23,764 nucleotides of DNA from an uncultured Collinsella sp. Lineage in GTDB: Bacteria; Actinomycetota; Coriobacteriia; Coriobacteriales; Coriobacteriaceae. Under the pieces are notes generated by a model. The model did no database searches, was not told the DNA's origin, and saw only the letters and a list, made by a program, of their open reading frames with translations. Shown one piece after another: positions 8,125 to 15,668 of this stretch. A program made the position numbers and the translations under genes. The stretch covers positions 1 to 23,764 of the forward strand of contig CABURV010000029.1 of NCBI GenBank assembly GCA_902494035.1, read 5' to 3'. Numbering within the stretch: position 1 is the first letter of the stretch; each line of letters opens with the position of its first letter.

Positions 8125-8862
8125 ATGCCTGCCATCGCGATTATCGGTGCGCTCGATAAAGAGGTTGCGCAGATTAAAGAAGAACTGAACGGTGCCCATG
8201 TGACGCAAGAGGCGGGCTTGACTGTTGTAAGCGGCGAGCTTGACGGTTTGTCTGTGGTCGCCACGACCGCTGGCATGGGAACTGTAAACGCCGCGGCGGC
8301 AACGCAGCATCTCATCAGCAAATATGCCCCGCAGGCCGTTGTTTTTTCGGGCATTGCGGGTGGCCTGAACCCCAGGCTCCATATTAACGACGTGGTTATA
8401 GGCAAGTGCTTGCGCTATCTCGATACCGACACGGCGCTCATCGCCGAGTCGGCGCCGGGACTTGAAGAATTTGTCTCGGCCCCGGCTCTGGTTGATATTG
8501 CAACTGCTGTGCTTGTCGAGCACGGGTTTGTGGACGCATCGTTGGATGTGGCGGCTGCGGAGAAGGACCCCAAGCAGTTCCTGGTTGGCACTATCGCTAC
8601 AGGCGACCGCTTTGTAGCGGGCGACGCCATGCGCACCTCCGCCATTGAGGCGACGCATGCCGATTGCGTTGAGATGGAAGGTGCTGCAATTGCCCATATT
8701 GCAGCCAAGAACGGTGTCGATTGTCTGGTGCTGCGTGCTATCAGCGATAATTGTGACGAGGCGTATGACGCGTTTTGCGAGCGAGCGTTCGATTTGGACG
8801 AGTACGCCCGCACCGCGAGCGGCATGACGCTCGATATCGTCCGCCGCATCGCCGCTGCGTAA
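8125..8862 (+). CDS. mtnN: 5'-methylthioadenosine/S-adenosylhomocysteine nucleosidase
   Basis: A 245-residue nucleosidase of the PNP/UDP phosphorylase fold. The start AIIGALDKEV, the FSGIAGGLNP loop, the substrate-binding VEMEGAA (Glu183 and Glu185) and the catalytic Asp in AISD (Asp208) match the MTAN family. It hydrolyses methylthioadenosine and S-adenosylhomocysteine to adenine plus the thioribose or ribosyl-homocysteine product. This recycles by-products of SAM use, including those of radical SAM enzymes such as the upstream pflA product. ATG 8125 follows GGGGGA by 4 bases; an in-frame TTG at 8113 is the alternative. The product is cytosolic. Confidence 0.9.
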   Translation: MPAIAIIGALDKEVAQIKEELNGAHVTQEAGLTVVSGELDGLSVVATTAGMGTVNAAAATQHLISKYAPQAVVFSGIAGGLNPRLHINDVVIGKCLRYLDTDTALIAESAPGLEEFVSAPALVDIATAVLVEHGFVDASLDVAAAEKDPKQFLVGTIATGDRFVAGDAMRTSAIEATHADCVEMEGAAIAHIAAKNGVDCLVLRAISDNCDEAYDAFCERAFDLDEYARTASGMTLDIVRRIAAA

Positions 8863-8904
8863 TCGTGCATCTCTTTTGTAAGAACCTACGACCAAGGAGT
8901 ATCC

Positions 8905-9495
8905 ATGGCCGATTCCATTAACTACCAGCTTGCCAAGTTCGTCGCCAGCTATGGCAAGGTTTCGCAGATTCCCGAGTCCACCTGTCCTGAGGTGAGCTTT
9001 GTGGGCCGCTCCAATGTGGGCAAGTCGTCCATCATGAACAAGCTCTTTGGCCGCAAGAACCTGGTTAAGGTTTCGAGCACGCCGGGCAAGACGAGCAACA
9101 TCAACTTCTTCGAGGCTGACGACGTACACTTTGTGGACCTGCCGGGCTACGGTTTCGCCCGCCGTTCCAAGGCCGAGCGCGATCGTTGGGCCGAGCTCAT
9201 CGGCGACTTCTTCGACTCGGAGCGCAGCTTTAACTTGGTTGTGTCACTGGTGGATATTCGTCACGACCCCAGCAAGCTCGACCATGACATGATCGACTAC
9301 CTGCAGGGCAACGAGTTCAACTTTATCGTCTGCCTCACCAAGGCCGACAAACTCAGCCGCACCCAGCAGGCCCGCCAGGCAGCAGCCATCAAAAAGCAGC
9401 TCAACGTTCCGGCCGAAAACGTGATCATCACAAGCTCCCAGACCGGCACCGGCATCGACGAACTCAAGCGCCGCATCGCCGAGGCCTGTCTCTAA
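8905..9495 (+). CDS. engB: Ribosome biogenesis GTPase EngB/YsxC
   Basis: A 196-residue small GTPase of the YihA/YsxC/EngB family, full length. G-motifs are in order: G1 GRSNVGKSS at residues 34-42, the SSTPGKT G2 region near 57-63, G3 DLPGYG at 78-83, G4 TKAD at 145-148 and G5 TSSQTGTG near the C-terminus. The family is needed for late assembly of the large ribosomal subunit and is usually essential. The start is firm: AAGGAG precedes ATG 8905 at good spacing. The gene is 42 bases after mtnN and may be co-transcribed with it. No terminator is visible afterwards; the next open frame begins immediately. Confidence 0.93.
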   Translation: MADSINYQLAKFVASYGKVSQIPESTCPEVSFVGRSNVGKSSIMNKLFGRKNLVKVSSTPGKTSNINFFEADDVHFVDLPGYGFARRSKAERDRWAELIGDFFDSERSFNLVVSLVDIRHDPSKLDHDMIDYLQGNEFNFIVCLTKADKLSRTQQARQAAAIKKQLNVPAENVIITSSQTGTGIDELKRRIAEACL

Positions 9496-9578
9496 TCGAG
9501 CTACAACCCCTCAAAAGCGCTCATCTATATCACCTCAGTGATAGTTTTTTAGGAGACCTAGGTATTCAATATGCGCTT

Positions 9579-9761
9579 ATGAGTGAGCGCGCGTTCTCGG
9601 CGATCAGGTTCCGCGATTGGAAGCAGGCCTCGGGAGCTGAGTTTTATCCCAAACGATTTGAGCGAGAACAGAACGCTCGACGCAAGTACCTGGATACGGT
9701 AAACGGATTTGACACCGAGGGTGTCGACATTAGGGATTTGATGGCAGGGAGGGTTGATTAA
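9579..9761 (+). pseudogene. Probable C-terminal remnant of a DUF3990-like toxin gene
   Basis: A 60-codon ORF starting at ATG 9579 with no ribosome binding site at proper distance (AGGAGA at 9551-9556 is 22 bases away). The reading frame stays open upstream as far as the engB stop. Read from about 9549, the peptide LGDLGIQYALMSERAFSAI resembles, from memory, the Q-x-A/V-x-x-x-x-x-A-L-x-x-L/I-x-F end of DUF3990 proteins (ADP-ribosyltransferase-like). Those proteins are commonly encoded before HTH proteins like the next gene. I infer a toxin gene whose 5' part was deleted at the engB boundary. It could instead be an unknown small protein translated with the regulator, since one base separates its stop from the next ATG. 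Confidence 0.4.
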
Positions 9762-9762
9762 A

Positions 9763-10461
9763 ATGATCCAAGAGTTAACGGATTGTGGGCCGAGTAGGAC
9801 ATATCCCGTCTACTACCTCGAGGACGCAATGAACAACCTCGGCGACTGCTTTGACTATGCCGTAAACGACTATGGAGCAGAAGGATCAGAAGTCGCTGAG
9901 CTCTTTTGTTTGAGCGGCGTGGCCCGTGAGTTTGAACGTGGAAACGCATGGGTCGTATCGGGAAAATCGGGCGTTGAGTTATTCGCACTCATTGCCGAAA
10001 GGTCTGGTTACCAAGCGGGGTCGATGCCAGATCGTTCCTATCGATTTGAGAAGACACCGGAATACTGGACGGGCTGGATATTGGCGTATCTACAGTGGCG
10101 TCTAGGAGAGCCTTTTGAAAACCTGCTGCATGTTGTTCCGTTTGATGTGCTGTGCGGCCTGTACTACCCCTGGCACGAAGCCTCGGAGGAACGCGTGGCG
10201 CGTCTTGTATGCGATATGGCGAAGAAAATACCTCGTCAAACCAAGTTGGCGCTGGCAAGAAAGAGGATCAAGAAAACCCAACAAGACCTGGCATACGAAT
10301 CGGGCGTATCACTCCGCTCAATCCAAATGTACGAACAGCGCCAGAGAAACATCAATGAAGCCTCGGTAACAACCGTAAGGGATATGGCAAAAGTCCTACA
10401 CTGCAACATCGAAGACCTCCTAGAGCCAGTCTTCGAATACAAAGAAATCAGCGCTGCGTAA
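9763..10461 (+). CDS. HTH-type regulator of a toxin-antitoxin-like operon
   Basis: A 232-residue protein in two parts. Residues about 15-145 are an uncharacterised domain (YYLEDAMNNLGDCFDYAVND, WTGWILAYLQWRLGEPF). Residues about 168-225 are a Cro/C1-type helix-turn-helix (QQDLAYESGVSLRSIQMYEQ). I recognise this arrangement, from memory, as a widespread family in gut Firmicutes and Coriobacteria. It often sits beside DUF3990/DUF3791 genes, so a regulator or antitoxin role is likely but unproven. ATG 9763 is preferred, with AGGGAGGG at 9745-9752; a TTG at 9754 overlaps the previous stop. The base composition is lower in GC than the flanking housekeeping genes, and the C-terminal part is rich in A-ending codons, consistent with horizontal acquisition. 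Confidence 0.7.
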   Translation: MIQELTDCGPSRTYPVYYLEDAMNNLGDCFDYAVNDYGAEGSEVAELFCLSGVAREFERGNAWVVSGKSGVELFALIAERSGYQAGSMPDRSYRFEKTPEYWTGWILAYLQWRLGEPFENLLHVVPFDVLCGLYYPWHEASEERVARLVCDMAKKIPRQTKLALARKRIKKTQQDLAYESGVSLRSIQMYEQRQRNINEASVTTVRDMAKVLHCNIEDLLEPVFEYKEISAA

Positions 10462-10579
10462 AACGGGCATATTGCCAAGGCCCATTACAAGAAAGTGCTC
10501 CATGCCAGCAAAAGCCCCCACCAATAAAAGCGGCTTAACGGCCCCAAGCATCGCATAAATGGTATTTACGTTGTATCAA

Positions 10580-10684
10580 CTATTTCTTGTTTTTAAACCA
10601 TTTGCAGATACGCCAAATAACCACTCCGATGAGAATCCAAACGAGAGCGATTGTAATGTCTGAGTGTGCAGGAATAGGGGTCAT
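10580..10684 (-). CDS. 34-residue single-pass membrane microprotein
   Basis: A 34-codon ORF with TTGAGGAAG ending 4 bases before its ATG, a strong ribosome binding site. It starts MTPIPAHSD, then has one hydrophobic segment (about residues 10-26, core TIALVWILIGVVIW), then a basic tail ending CKWFKNKK, which predicts N-out, C-in topology. It lies 24 bases after the frameshifted secreted-protein gene on the same strand and is probably co-transcribed with it. I do not recognise the family. The size, single helix and positive tail could fit a membrane-active peptide, a holin-like peptide or a regulatory partner of the secreted protein; none can be chosen from sequence. Confidence 0.6.
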   Translation of the reverse strand: MTPIPAHSDITIALVWILIGVVIWRICKWFKNKK

Positions 10685-10708
10685 CGAACTTCCTCAATTG
10701 ATGTGAGT

Positions 10709-11223
10709 CTAGTTTGCATAGGTGTGGAGCGTGCTGCCTTCCATGGTCGCTTGCAACACGGCGATACCGGACGCCATCCCCATCGATTCATAATTGAGTC
10801 GATATGTCGCCTGCTTAGAGTTCCATTTAAAGGACTCGTTTGTTACCGTGCAACCGAAAGTTGAATAGTTTTGTCCCCAAGCGCTGGTAATGAGCGAGTT
10901 CGCTATCTTGATCTTGAATTCGCGATAAATAACAGGACTGTTGTAATAGATAGTCCAAGTTCCAGATGCGTTGTTGTAGTAACTGTCCCATATCAGGCTG
11001 GGTTCATTAGTTTTTTAATTCCTATTACTGCAACGGTCCCATCCTTAAGCTTGATTTGATGAGACTGCTCGGGACCTTTCGTTAAATCAAAATCTTGGGT
11101 TGCGCCAGAAATTGCGACAGCATCGCTTTCTGCAGCATAAGCAGTCGAAGGGCTAAACGAGAAAAATATCGGTAATATCAAAAGTATCGAGAGGAAAAAC
11201 GAAGCTTTGAGTGTGCGTAACAC
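10709..11223 (-). pseudogene. Small secreted protein (DUF5626-like), frameshifted in an A6 run
   Basis: Translation starts at GTG 11223 with GGAGG 8 bases upstream. It yields a signal peptide (LRTLKASFFLSILLILPIFF, likely cleaved after STAYAA) and then DFDLTKGPEQSHQIKLKDG, and stops at 10993. Beyond that stop, a long sensible frame continues to TAG at 10709-10711, with tryptophan- and tyrosine-rich segments (IWDSYYNNASGTWTIYYNS). Adding one A to the six-A run (T-run 11011-11016 on +) joins both frames into a 171-residue protein. The architecture (signal peptide, FDLTKG, then a beta-rich domain) resembles, from memory, DUF5626 secreted proteins. This may be a true pseudogene, a phase-variable gene, slippage at A6 or a sequencing error. 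It heads a pair with the membrane microprotein. Confidence 0.65.
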
Positions 11224-11283
11224 TTTGACCACCTCCATACTGCGATGCTTAATTAATAATAGCATAGATAAACAGTTTAGAGT

Positions 11284-11308
11284 AAGTTGCATGTACGCAA
11301 TGCAACTT
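11284..11308. promoter_or_regulatory. 25-bp inverted repeat upstream of the secreted-protein gene
   Basis: AAGTTGCAT (11284-11292) and ATGCAACTT (11300-11308) are perfect 9-bp arms around 7 bases. It lies about 60 bases upstream of the GTG start at 11223, in an AT-rich stretch that carries a TATTAT hexamer on the - strand. It looks like a protein-binding operator; the HTH protein encoded at 9763-10461 is a possible but unproven ligand. Confidence 0.45.
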
Positions 11309-11371
11309 GTACGGTTTTTGCCCGCAGGGAGATAGGCCTTGCAAACGACATGCGGCCTGAAATACGATGGC

Positions 11372-11464
11372 GCCTCCCCTGATAACAATCCGCAGATCGA
11401 ATTGCCCCGTCGCTCGAAGCGCACGACGGGGCAATTCATGATCGAGGACGTTTTCAGGGGAGGC
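11372..11464 (-). repeat. Large palindromic element A, downstream of thrB
   Basis: Outer arms 11372-11382 and 11454-11464 are perfect (GCCTCCCCTGA type). Inner arms 11399-11412 and 11424-11437 are a perfect 14 bp (GAATTGCCCCGTCG type). Between them lie unpaired asymmetric segments. On the - strand, the sense of thrB, the 5' internal segment is AAAACGTCCTCGATCATG and the 3' one is GATCTGCGGATTGTT. Both recur in element C (16810-16935) with unrelated stems. It starts 35 bases past the thrB stop and lacks a U-tract, so it is not a classical terminator although it may end transcription. Confidence 0.7.
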
Positions 11465-11499
11465 CCCAAGGGGACCGGTGAGGGCAATGAGGCAGGGCG

Positions 11500-12381
11500 C
11501 TACAGGTACTCGATTTGAGCGCCCTCGGTGTCGCACGTCAGAATATGCGTCGCACACCTGGGGAACTGCTCACGCAGCTTGACCTGTAGGAATTTTGCCA
11601 CGATGGTGTCATCGGTCACAGCCATGAGAGTCGAGCCCGAACCGCTGATCCAGATGGTCTTGGCGCCTCCGTTAAGGCAGGTGTCGCGCACGGCGTTGTA
11701 ATCGGGGATGAGGCGGCGGCGATAGGGCTCCTGGATGCGGTCGTCGTTGGCGGCGGCAATCAGGTCGAGGTCGCCGGTCTCCAAGCCGCGCGTCATGCCG
11801 GCGATGCGGCCCATCTGCCACACGGCGGTGGAGAGCGGAATCTCCTGCGGCACGACCTTGCGCGCCTCACTCGTGTGTACCTCGTATGGCGGAATCACGG
11901 TAATAAAACGCAAGCGATCGCTCACCTCGTAGCGCAGGCACTGGGGCAGCGAATCGGTCGGCGTAAAGGAACAGACGGCGCCGCCCAGGATGGCGGGAGC
12001 GACGTTATCGGGATGGCCCTCGACCTCGGTGGCAATGCGGACGAGCTCGGCGCGATCGACGGTGTGGCCCGTCAGCGCGGCGGCTGCCATAATGCCGGCG
12101 ACGACGCAGGTGGAGCTGGAGCCCAGGCCGCGGGCGACGGGAACGTCAGTCTGAATGTCGATGGCGACGGGGAAGGCCGGTTCGCCCCATGCGGCCAGCG
12201 CATCGACAAAGCTGACGTAGACCAGGTTGTTCTCGTTTTGGAACTCCTCGGGGCAGCCCGTGATGGTGAGCTTATCGGCGTGCTCGAAGGTAAAGTGCGA
12301 GTAGAGGCTGACGGCCATGCCGAGGGTGTCGTAGCCGATGCCTAGGTTGGCGCTGGTTGCTGGGACGGTGATCTTGATCAT
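11500..12381 (-). CDS. thrB: Homoserine kinase (GHMP family)
   Basis: A 293-residue GHMP-family kinase. It has the N-terminal KITVPATSANLGIGYDTLG, the phosphate-binding PVARGLGSSST at residues 81-91, the EGHPDNVAPAILGG helix and the C-terminal ISGSGSTLMA motif. It phosphorylates homoserine to O-phosphohomoserine, the substrate of threonine synthase, whose gene lies just upstream on the same strand. The start is firm: AGGAGG precedes the ATG by 6 bases. A large palindrome (12395-12506) ends one base before that ribosome binding site. A thrC terminator separates the two genes, so thrB either has its own promoter or depends on read-through. Confidence 0.92.
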   Translation of the reverse strand: MIKITVPATSANLGIGYDTLGMAVSLYSHFTFEHADKLTITGCPEEFQNENNLVYVSFVDALAAWGEPAFPVAIDIQTDVPVARGLGSSSTCVVAGIMAAAALTGHTVDRAELVRIATEVEGHPDNVAPAILGGAVCSFTPTDSLPQCLRYEVSDRLRFITVIPPYEVHTSEARKVVPQEIPLSTAVWQMGRIAGMTRGLETGDLDLIAAANDDRIQEPYRRRLIPDYNAVRDTCLNGGAKTIWISGSGSTLMAVTDDTIVAKFLQVKLREQFPRCATHILTCDTEGAQIEYL

Positions 12382-12394
12382 GTGAGTCCTCCTG

Positions 12395-12506
12395 GCGTGC
12401 CTGGCTGTTTAGTTCGCTGCTTGGGCAGTCCTGCGCAAGACGGAAAGCACATTCAGTGCTTTCCTTTGCGTGCGGAACTCGCGACGAACTAAACAGCCAG
12501 GCACGC
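12395..12506. repeat. Large palindromic element B, in the thrB leader
   Basis: Perfect 22-bp inverted arms at 12395-12416 and 12485-12506 (core CTGGCTGTTTAGTTCG) enclose a second hairpin with 9-bp arms, GGAAAGCAC (12442-12450) and GTGCTTTCC (12456-12464). The two internal-loop sides are also partly complementary. In the thrB transcript it would form a very stable structure ending one base before the Shine-Dalgarno sequence. It may be an inserted palindromic repeat, a leader that tunes thrB translation, or both. Confidence 0.7.
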
Positions 12507-12547
12507 TGTGCGCGTTCGTCATCATCCCGGGGGATATCTGATAAAAG

Positions 12548-12576
12548 AAGGTGCGCCGGCTTTCGCCGGCGCCTTA
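12548..12576 (-). terminator. Rho-independent terminator of thrC
   Basis: GCGCCGGC and GCCGGCGC (12553-12560 and 12565-12572) pair around a four-base loop. On the - strand the stem is followed by TTCTTTTATC, a fair U-tract. It lies 9 bases beyond the thrC stop. Confidence 0.8.
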
Positions 12577-12584
12577 TAAGGGGT

Positions 12585-14102
12585 TTAGTTGGTGGCCATC
12601 TTTTTCGCAGCCTGCTCTACGTAGTTGGCCATGTCGGCTACGTCGCAGACGCCTTCGAAGCGGACGGGCTTGGACTCGAGCTCGGCGAGCTGGGTCGGGG
12701 CGATCGTGTTGGTGGCCTGCTCGAGCACACGCATAGCCTCAAAGTCGTCCTCGGGAACGTCGAGGTCCAGGGCGTCGCAGCAGGCGCGCGGGAACTTGTA
12801 GGGGCTGGCGGTCGAAAGCAGCACGCGGGCCTTGGCTCCCTCGGCGGGAGCGACCTTTTCAAAGACGTGATAGCCGCAAGCGGTGTGCGGATCGATTACG
12901 TAACCGTTCGCATCCCAGCAGCTCTTGATGGCAGCGCGGACCTCGTCCTCGCTGGCCCAGCCGCAGCCAAAGACGCTCTGAATCTTTGCCAGCAGGTCGG
13001 CGGGAACATCGTAGCGACCAGTCTGTGCCAGTTGCTCCATAAGGCCGGCAACGAGCTCGCAGTCGCCATCGGACAGGAAGTACAGCATACGCTCCAGGTT
13101 TGAGCTGATGAGGATGTCCATCGACGGCGAGATGGTCGTGAAGAACGGACGGTTGCGGTCGTAGACGCCGGTGGTCAGGAAGTCGGCCAGCACGTTGTTC
13201 TTGTCGCTCGCAACGATGAGCTTAGCGACGGGCAGGCCCATGCGCTTGGCATAGTAGCCGGCCAGGATATCACCAAAGTTGCCGGTCGGCACGCAGAACT
13301 CCACGGCGTCGCCTGCCTCGATGGCGCCGGTGCGTAGCAGCTGCGCATAGGCGGCAAAGTAGTAGACGACCTGCGGTACCAGACGGCCGACATTGATGGA
13401 GTTGGCGCTCGAAAGCACGGTGCCGGTGGCCTCCAAGCGCTCGGCAAGCTCCTTATCGGCAAAGATGCGCTTGACGGCGCTCTGGGCATCGTCAAAGTTG
13501 CCGCGGATGCCGCAGACGGCGACGTTGTCGCCCTCCTGTGTGGACATCTGCAGATTCTGCACGCGGCTGACTTTGCCCTCGGGATAAAAGACGGTGATGC
13601 CCGTGCCCGGAGCGTCGGCAAAGCCGGCGAGCGCGGCCTTGCCCGTGTCGCCCGACGTGGCGGTGACGATCATGATGCGCTCGGCGCCGCCGTCCTTGGC
13701 GGAGGTGCGGGCCATGAGGCGGGGGAGCATCTGCAAAGCGACGTCCTTAAAGGCGCTCGTGGGACCGCCAAAGAGCTCCATCACATAGGTTTGAGGAGCG
13801 TCGGTGCCCGGCGCTACGTCGAGTTTGACGAGCGGCGTGACCTCATCGCTTGCAAACGTACCGCGGTAAGCCTCATTCACACAGGCCGAAATTTCTTCGT
13901 CCGTGTAATCGTTCAGTAACATTCCCAACACATCTTGAGCGATTTCAAAGTACGATTTATCTGCAAGCGAGCTGATATCGACCTGTTGGATGCCCAGCTC
14001 GTCCGAGACAAACAAACCCCCGTCGGGAGCGATGCCGGTACGGATTGCCACCTTACTTGAGCACGATAAAGTGCGTCCTCGTGTACTATGATAAGTTCCC
14101 AT
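12585..14102 (-). CDS. thrC: Threonine synthase
   Basis: A 505-residue PLP enzyme of the long threonine synthase type. The N-terminal YHSTRG signature is followed by GIAPDGGLFV, the PLP-lysine motif GGPTSAFKD (Lys119), the phosphate-binding ATSGDTGKAAL and the FCVPTGNFGDILAGYYAKRMG core. It converts O-phosphohomoserine to threonine. I chose ATG 14102 because GAGGAG lies 9 bases upstream and YHSTRG starts right after it; an in-frame ATG at 14147 would add 15 non-conserved residues. It is divergent from lysC, with about 100 bases between the starts, so one region may control both branches of aspartate-family synthesis. No T-box or lysine-riboswitch fold is apparent there. Confidence 0.93.
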   Translation of the reverse strand: MGTYHSTRGRTLSCSSKVAIRTGIAPDGGLFVSDELGIQQVDISSLADKSYFEIAQDVLGMLLNDYTDEEISACVNEAYRGTFASDEVTPLVKLDVAPGTDAPQTYVMELFGGPTSAFKDVALQMLPRLMARTSAKDGGAERIMIVTATSGDTGKAALAGFADAPGTGITVFYPEGKVSRVQNLQMSTQEGDNVAVCGIRGNFDDAQSAVKRIFADKELAERLEATGTVLSSANSINVGRLVPQVVYYFAAYAQLLRTGAIEAGDAVEFCVPTGNFGDILAGYYAKRMGLPVAKLIVASDKNNVLADFLTTGVYDRNRPFFTTISPSMDILISSNLERMLYFLSDGDCELVAGLMEQLAQTGRYDVPADLLAKIQSVFGCGWASEDEVRAAIKSCWDANGYVIDPHTACGYHVFEKVAPAEGAKARVLLSTASPYKFPRACCDALDLDVPEDDFEAMRVLEQATNTIAPTQLAELESKPVRFEGVCDVADMANYVEQAAKKMATN

Positions 14103-14205
14103 ATAACACTGCTCCTCGGATGCCTTGGTCCCAATCGGTGAACCCATGGTATCAGAGCACGCAAAACAGGTTTGCAGAGGCTTTTAGAAAGGTAACCTCC
14201 AGCCC

Positions 14206-15594
14206 ATGATAAAAATTGCCAAGTTTGGCGGCTCGTCGGTCGCCGACGCCGAACACTTCAAGAAGATCAAGGCCATCGTCGATGCCGACCCTGCCCGCCG
14301 TTTTGTGGTGGTTTCCGCCTGCGGTCGCCGCTTTAAGGGCGACACCAAGGTGACCGACCTGCTCTACCTGGTTAACGCGCACGTTAAGTATCACGTGTCG
14401 TGTGAGGAGCTGCTCGAGGACATTGGTCAGCGCTATTTTGATATCGCTGACGAGCTGGAGCTCGCCTATCCCATCCGCGAGGAGTTCGCAGCCTTTGCCG
14501 AGCGCGCCCGCTCGGGCGGCTACTCCACCGAGGAGCTTGTAAGCCGTGGCGAGTACTTTACCGCCCGCCTGATGGCCGAGTACCTGGGCCTGCCGTTCTT
14601 GGACGCCGCGACGGTCGTAGCGTTCCATCACGACGGTACGCTCAGCATGAACCGCACCTCCGAGCTGGTGCAGGAGTACGGTCAGCAGGGCGGCTTTGTT
14701 ATGCCCGGTTTCTACGGCGCGACGCGAGAGGGCCAGATCAAGCTGCTCGACCGTGGCGGCGGCGATATCTCGGGCTCGATCCTTGCCAAGTGCCTGGGCG
14801 CCGACCTGTACGAGAACTGGACCGACGTCTCGGGCTTCTATTCTGCCGATCCGCGTATTGTTCCCGAGGCTCAGCCCATTGCGCGCGTTACCTACGAGGA
14901 GCTGCGCGAGCTTTCGTACATGGGCGCAAGCGTCCTGCACGAGGAGGCCGTGTTTCCCGTGCGTGAGGCGGGTATTCCGCTGGTCATCAAGAATACCAAT
15001 GCGCCGCAGGACCCCGGCACCATCATTAGCGAGACGGCTGACGAGGGTGAGGCCGAGCCCATCATTACCGGCGTGACCGGCAAGCGCGGTTTTGTCGCCA
15101 TCAACGTGGCTCGCGACCGCACCAAGCCCCGTGTTGGCTTTATGCGCCGTGCGCTTTCGGTCTTCGAGCGCTATGACGTTTCCGTCGAGCACATGCCCAC
15201 TGGTGTGGACCGCTTTGGCGCCGTAGTGCAGGAGCAGGACGTGCACGACTCGCTGTACTCGCTCGTGGGCGACATTCAGCAGGAGGTCGAGCCACTCGAG
15301 ATCGAGGTTGTCGAGGGCTTGGCGCTTATCGCTACCGTTGGCCGCAACCTGCGCGGCCGCGCGGGTATCTCGGGCCATCTGTTTGGCATGCTTGGCCAGG
15401 CCGGCGTGAGCGTGCGTATGATTTCGCAGAGCTGCGACGAGATCAACATCATCATCGGCGTGGAGGAGAAAGACTTCGATCTGGCGATTCAGACCATTTA
15501 CCGTGCCTTCTCCGACGAGAACGGCATTGTGAAGGTCTCCGACCTGGAGGCTTCCGCGCCGGTCGATCCCGCCCTGGCCGCGCTCCACAAATAG
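14206..15594 (+). CDS. lysC: Aspartate kinase with C-terminal ACT domains
   Basis: A 462-residue monofunctional aspartokinase. The N-terminal KFGGSSVAD (residues 6-14) binds ATP and aspartate, LVSRGEYFTARLMAEYLG and the NWTDVSGFYSADPRIV segment complete the kinase domain, and two ACT domains occupy about residues 305-455. It phosphorylates aspartate, the first step towards lysine, threonine and methionine; the ACT domains imply feedback inhibition by lysine and/or threonine. AAAGG is 15 bases before the ATG, further than usual, so translation initiation may be weak or the leader may fold. A terminator follows at 15669, and asd comes next on the same strand. No homoserine dehydrogenase is fused or nearby. 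Confidence 0.93.
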   Translation: MIKIAKFGGSSVADAEHFKKIKAIVDADPARRFVVVSACGRRFKGDTKVTDLLYLVNAHVKYHVSCEELLEDIGQRYFDIADELELAYPIREEFAAFAERARSGGYSTEELVSRGEYFTARLMAEYLGLPFLDAATVVAFHHDGTLSMNRTSELVQEYGQQGGFVMPGFYGATREGQIKLLDRGGGDISGSILAKCLGADLYENWTDVSGFYSADPRIVPEAQPIARVTYEELRELSYMGASVLHEEAVFPVREAGIPLVIKNTNAPQDPGTIISETADEGEAEPIITGVTGKRGFVAINVARDRTKPRVGFMRRALSVFERYDVSVEHMPTGVDRFGAVVQEQDVHDSLYSLVGDIQQEVEPLEIEVVEGLALIATVGRNLRGRAGISGHLFGMLGQAGVSVRMISQSCDEINIIIGVEEKDFDLAIQTIYRAFSDENGIVKVSDLEASAPVDPALAALHK

Positions 15595-15668
15595 TTGACA
15601 TCCCGGTGATGTTTTTGGGACATGTCTCATAAATCTACGGCGGGGCGTTTCGTTTCGGTTTCATCTCG

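Noticed and set aside
11011..11017. Programmed -1 frameshift at AAAAAAC
   Set aside because: The heptamer's phase is not the classical X XXY YYZ in the zero frame and no downstream stimulator was recognised. A plain indel in the A-run is simpler, so it is kept only as an alternative.
10871..11059. 62-codon + frame in the accessory patch
   Set aside because: Antisense to the reconstructed secreted-protein gene, with no ribosome binding site.
12456..13103. 215-codon + frame opposite thrC
   Set aside because: It runs through palindrome B and the thrC terminator and is antisense to a clear threonine synthase gene.
14103..14205. Lysine riboswitch or T-box before lysC/thrC
   Set aside because: Only about 100 bases separate the divergent starts, too short for a lysine riboswitch plus expression platform, and no T-box sequence is present.
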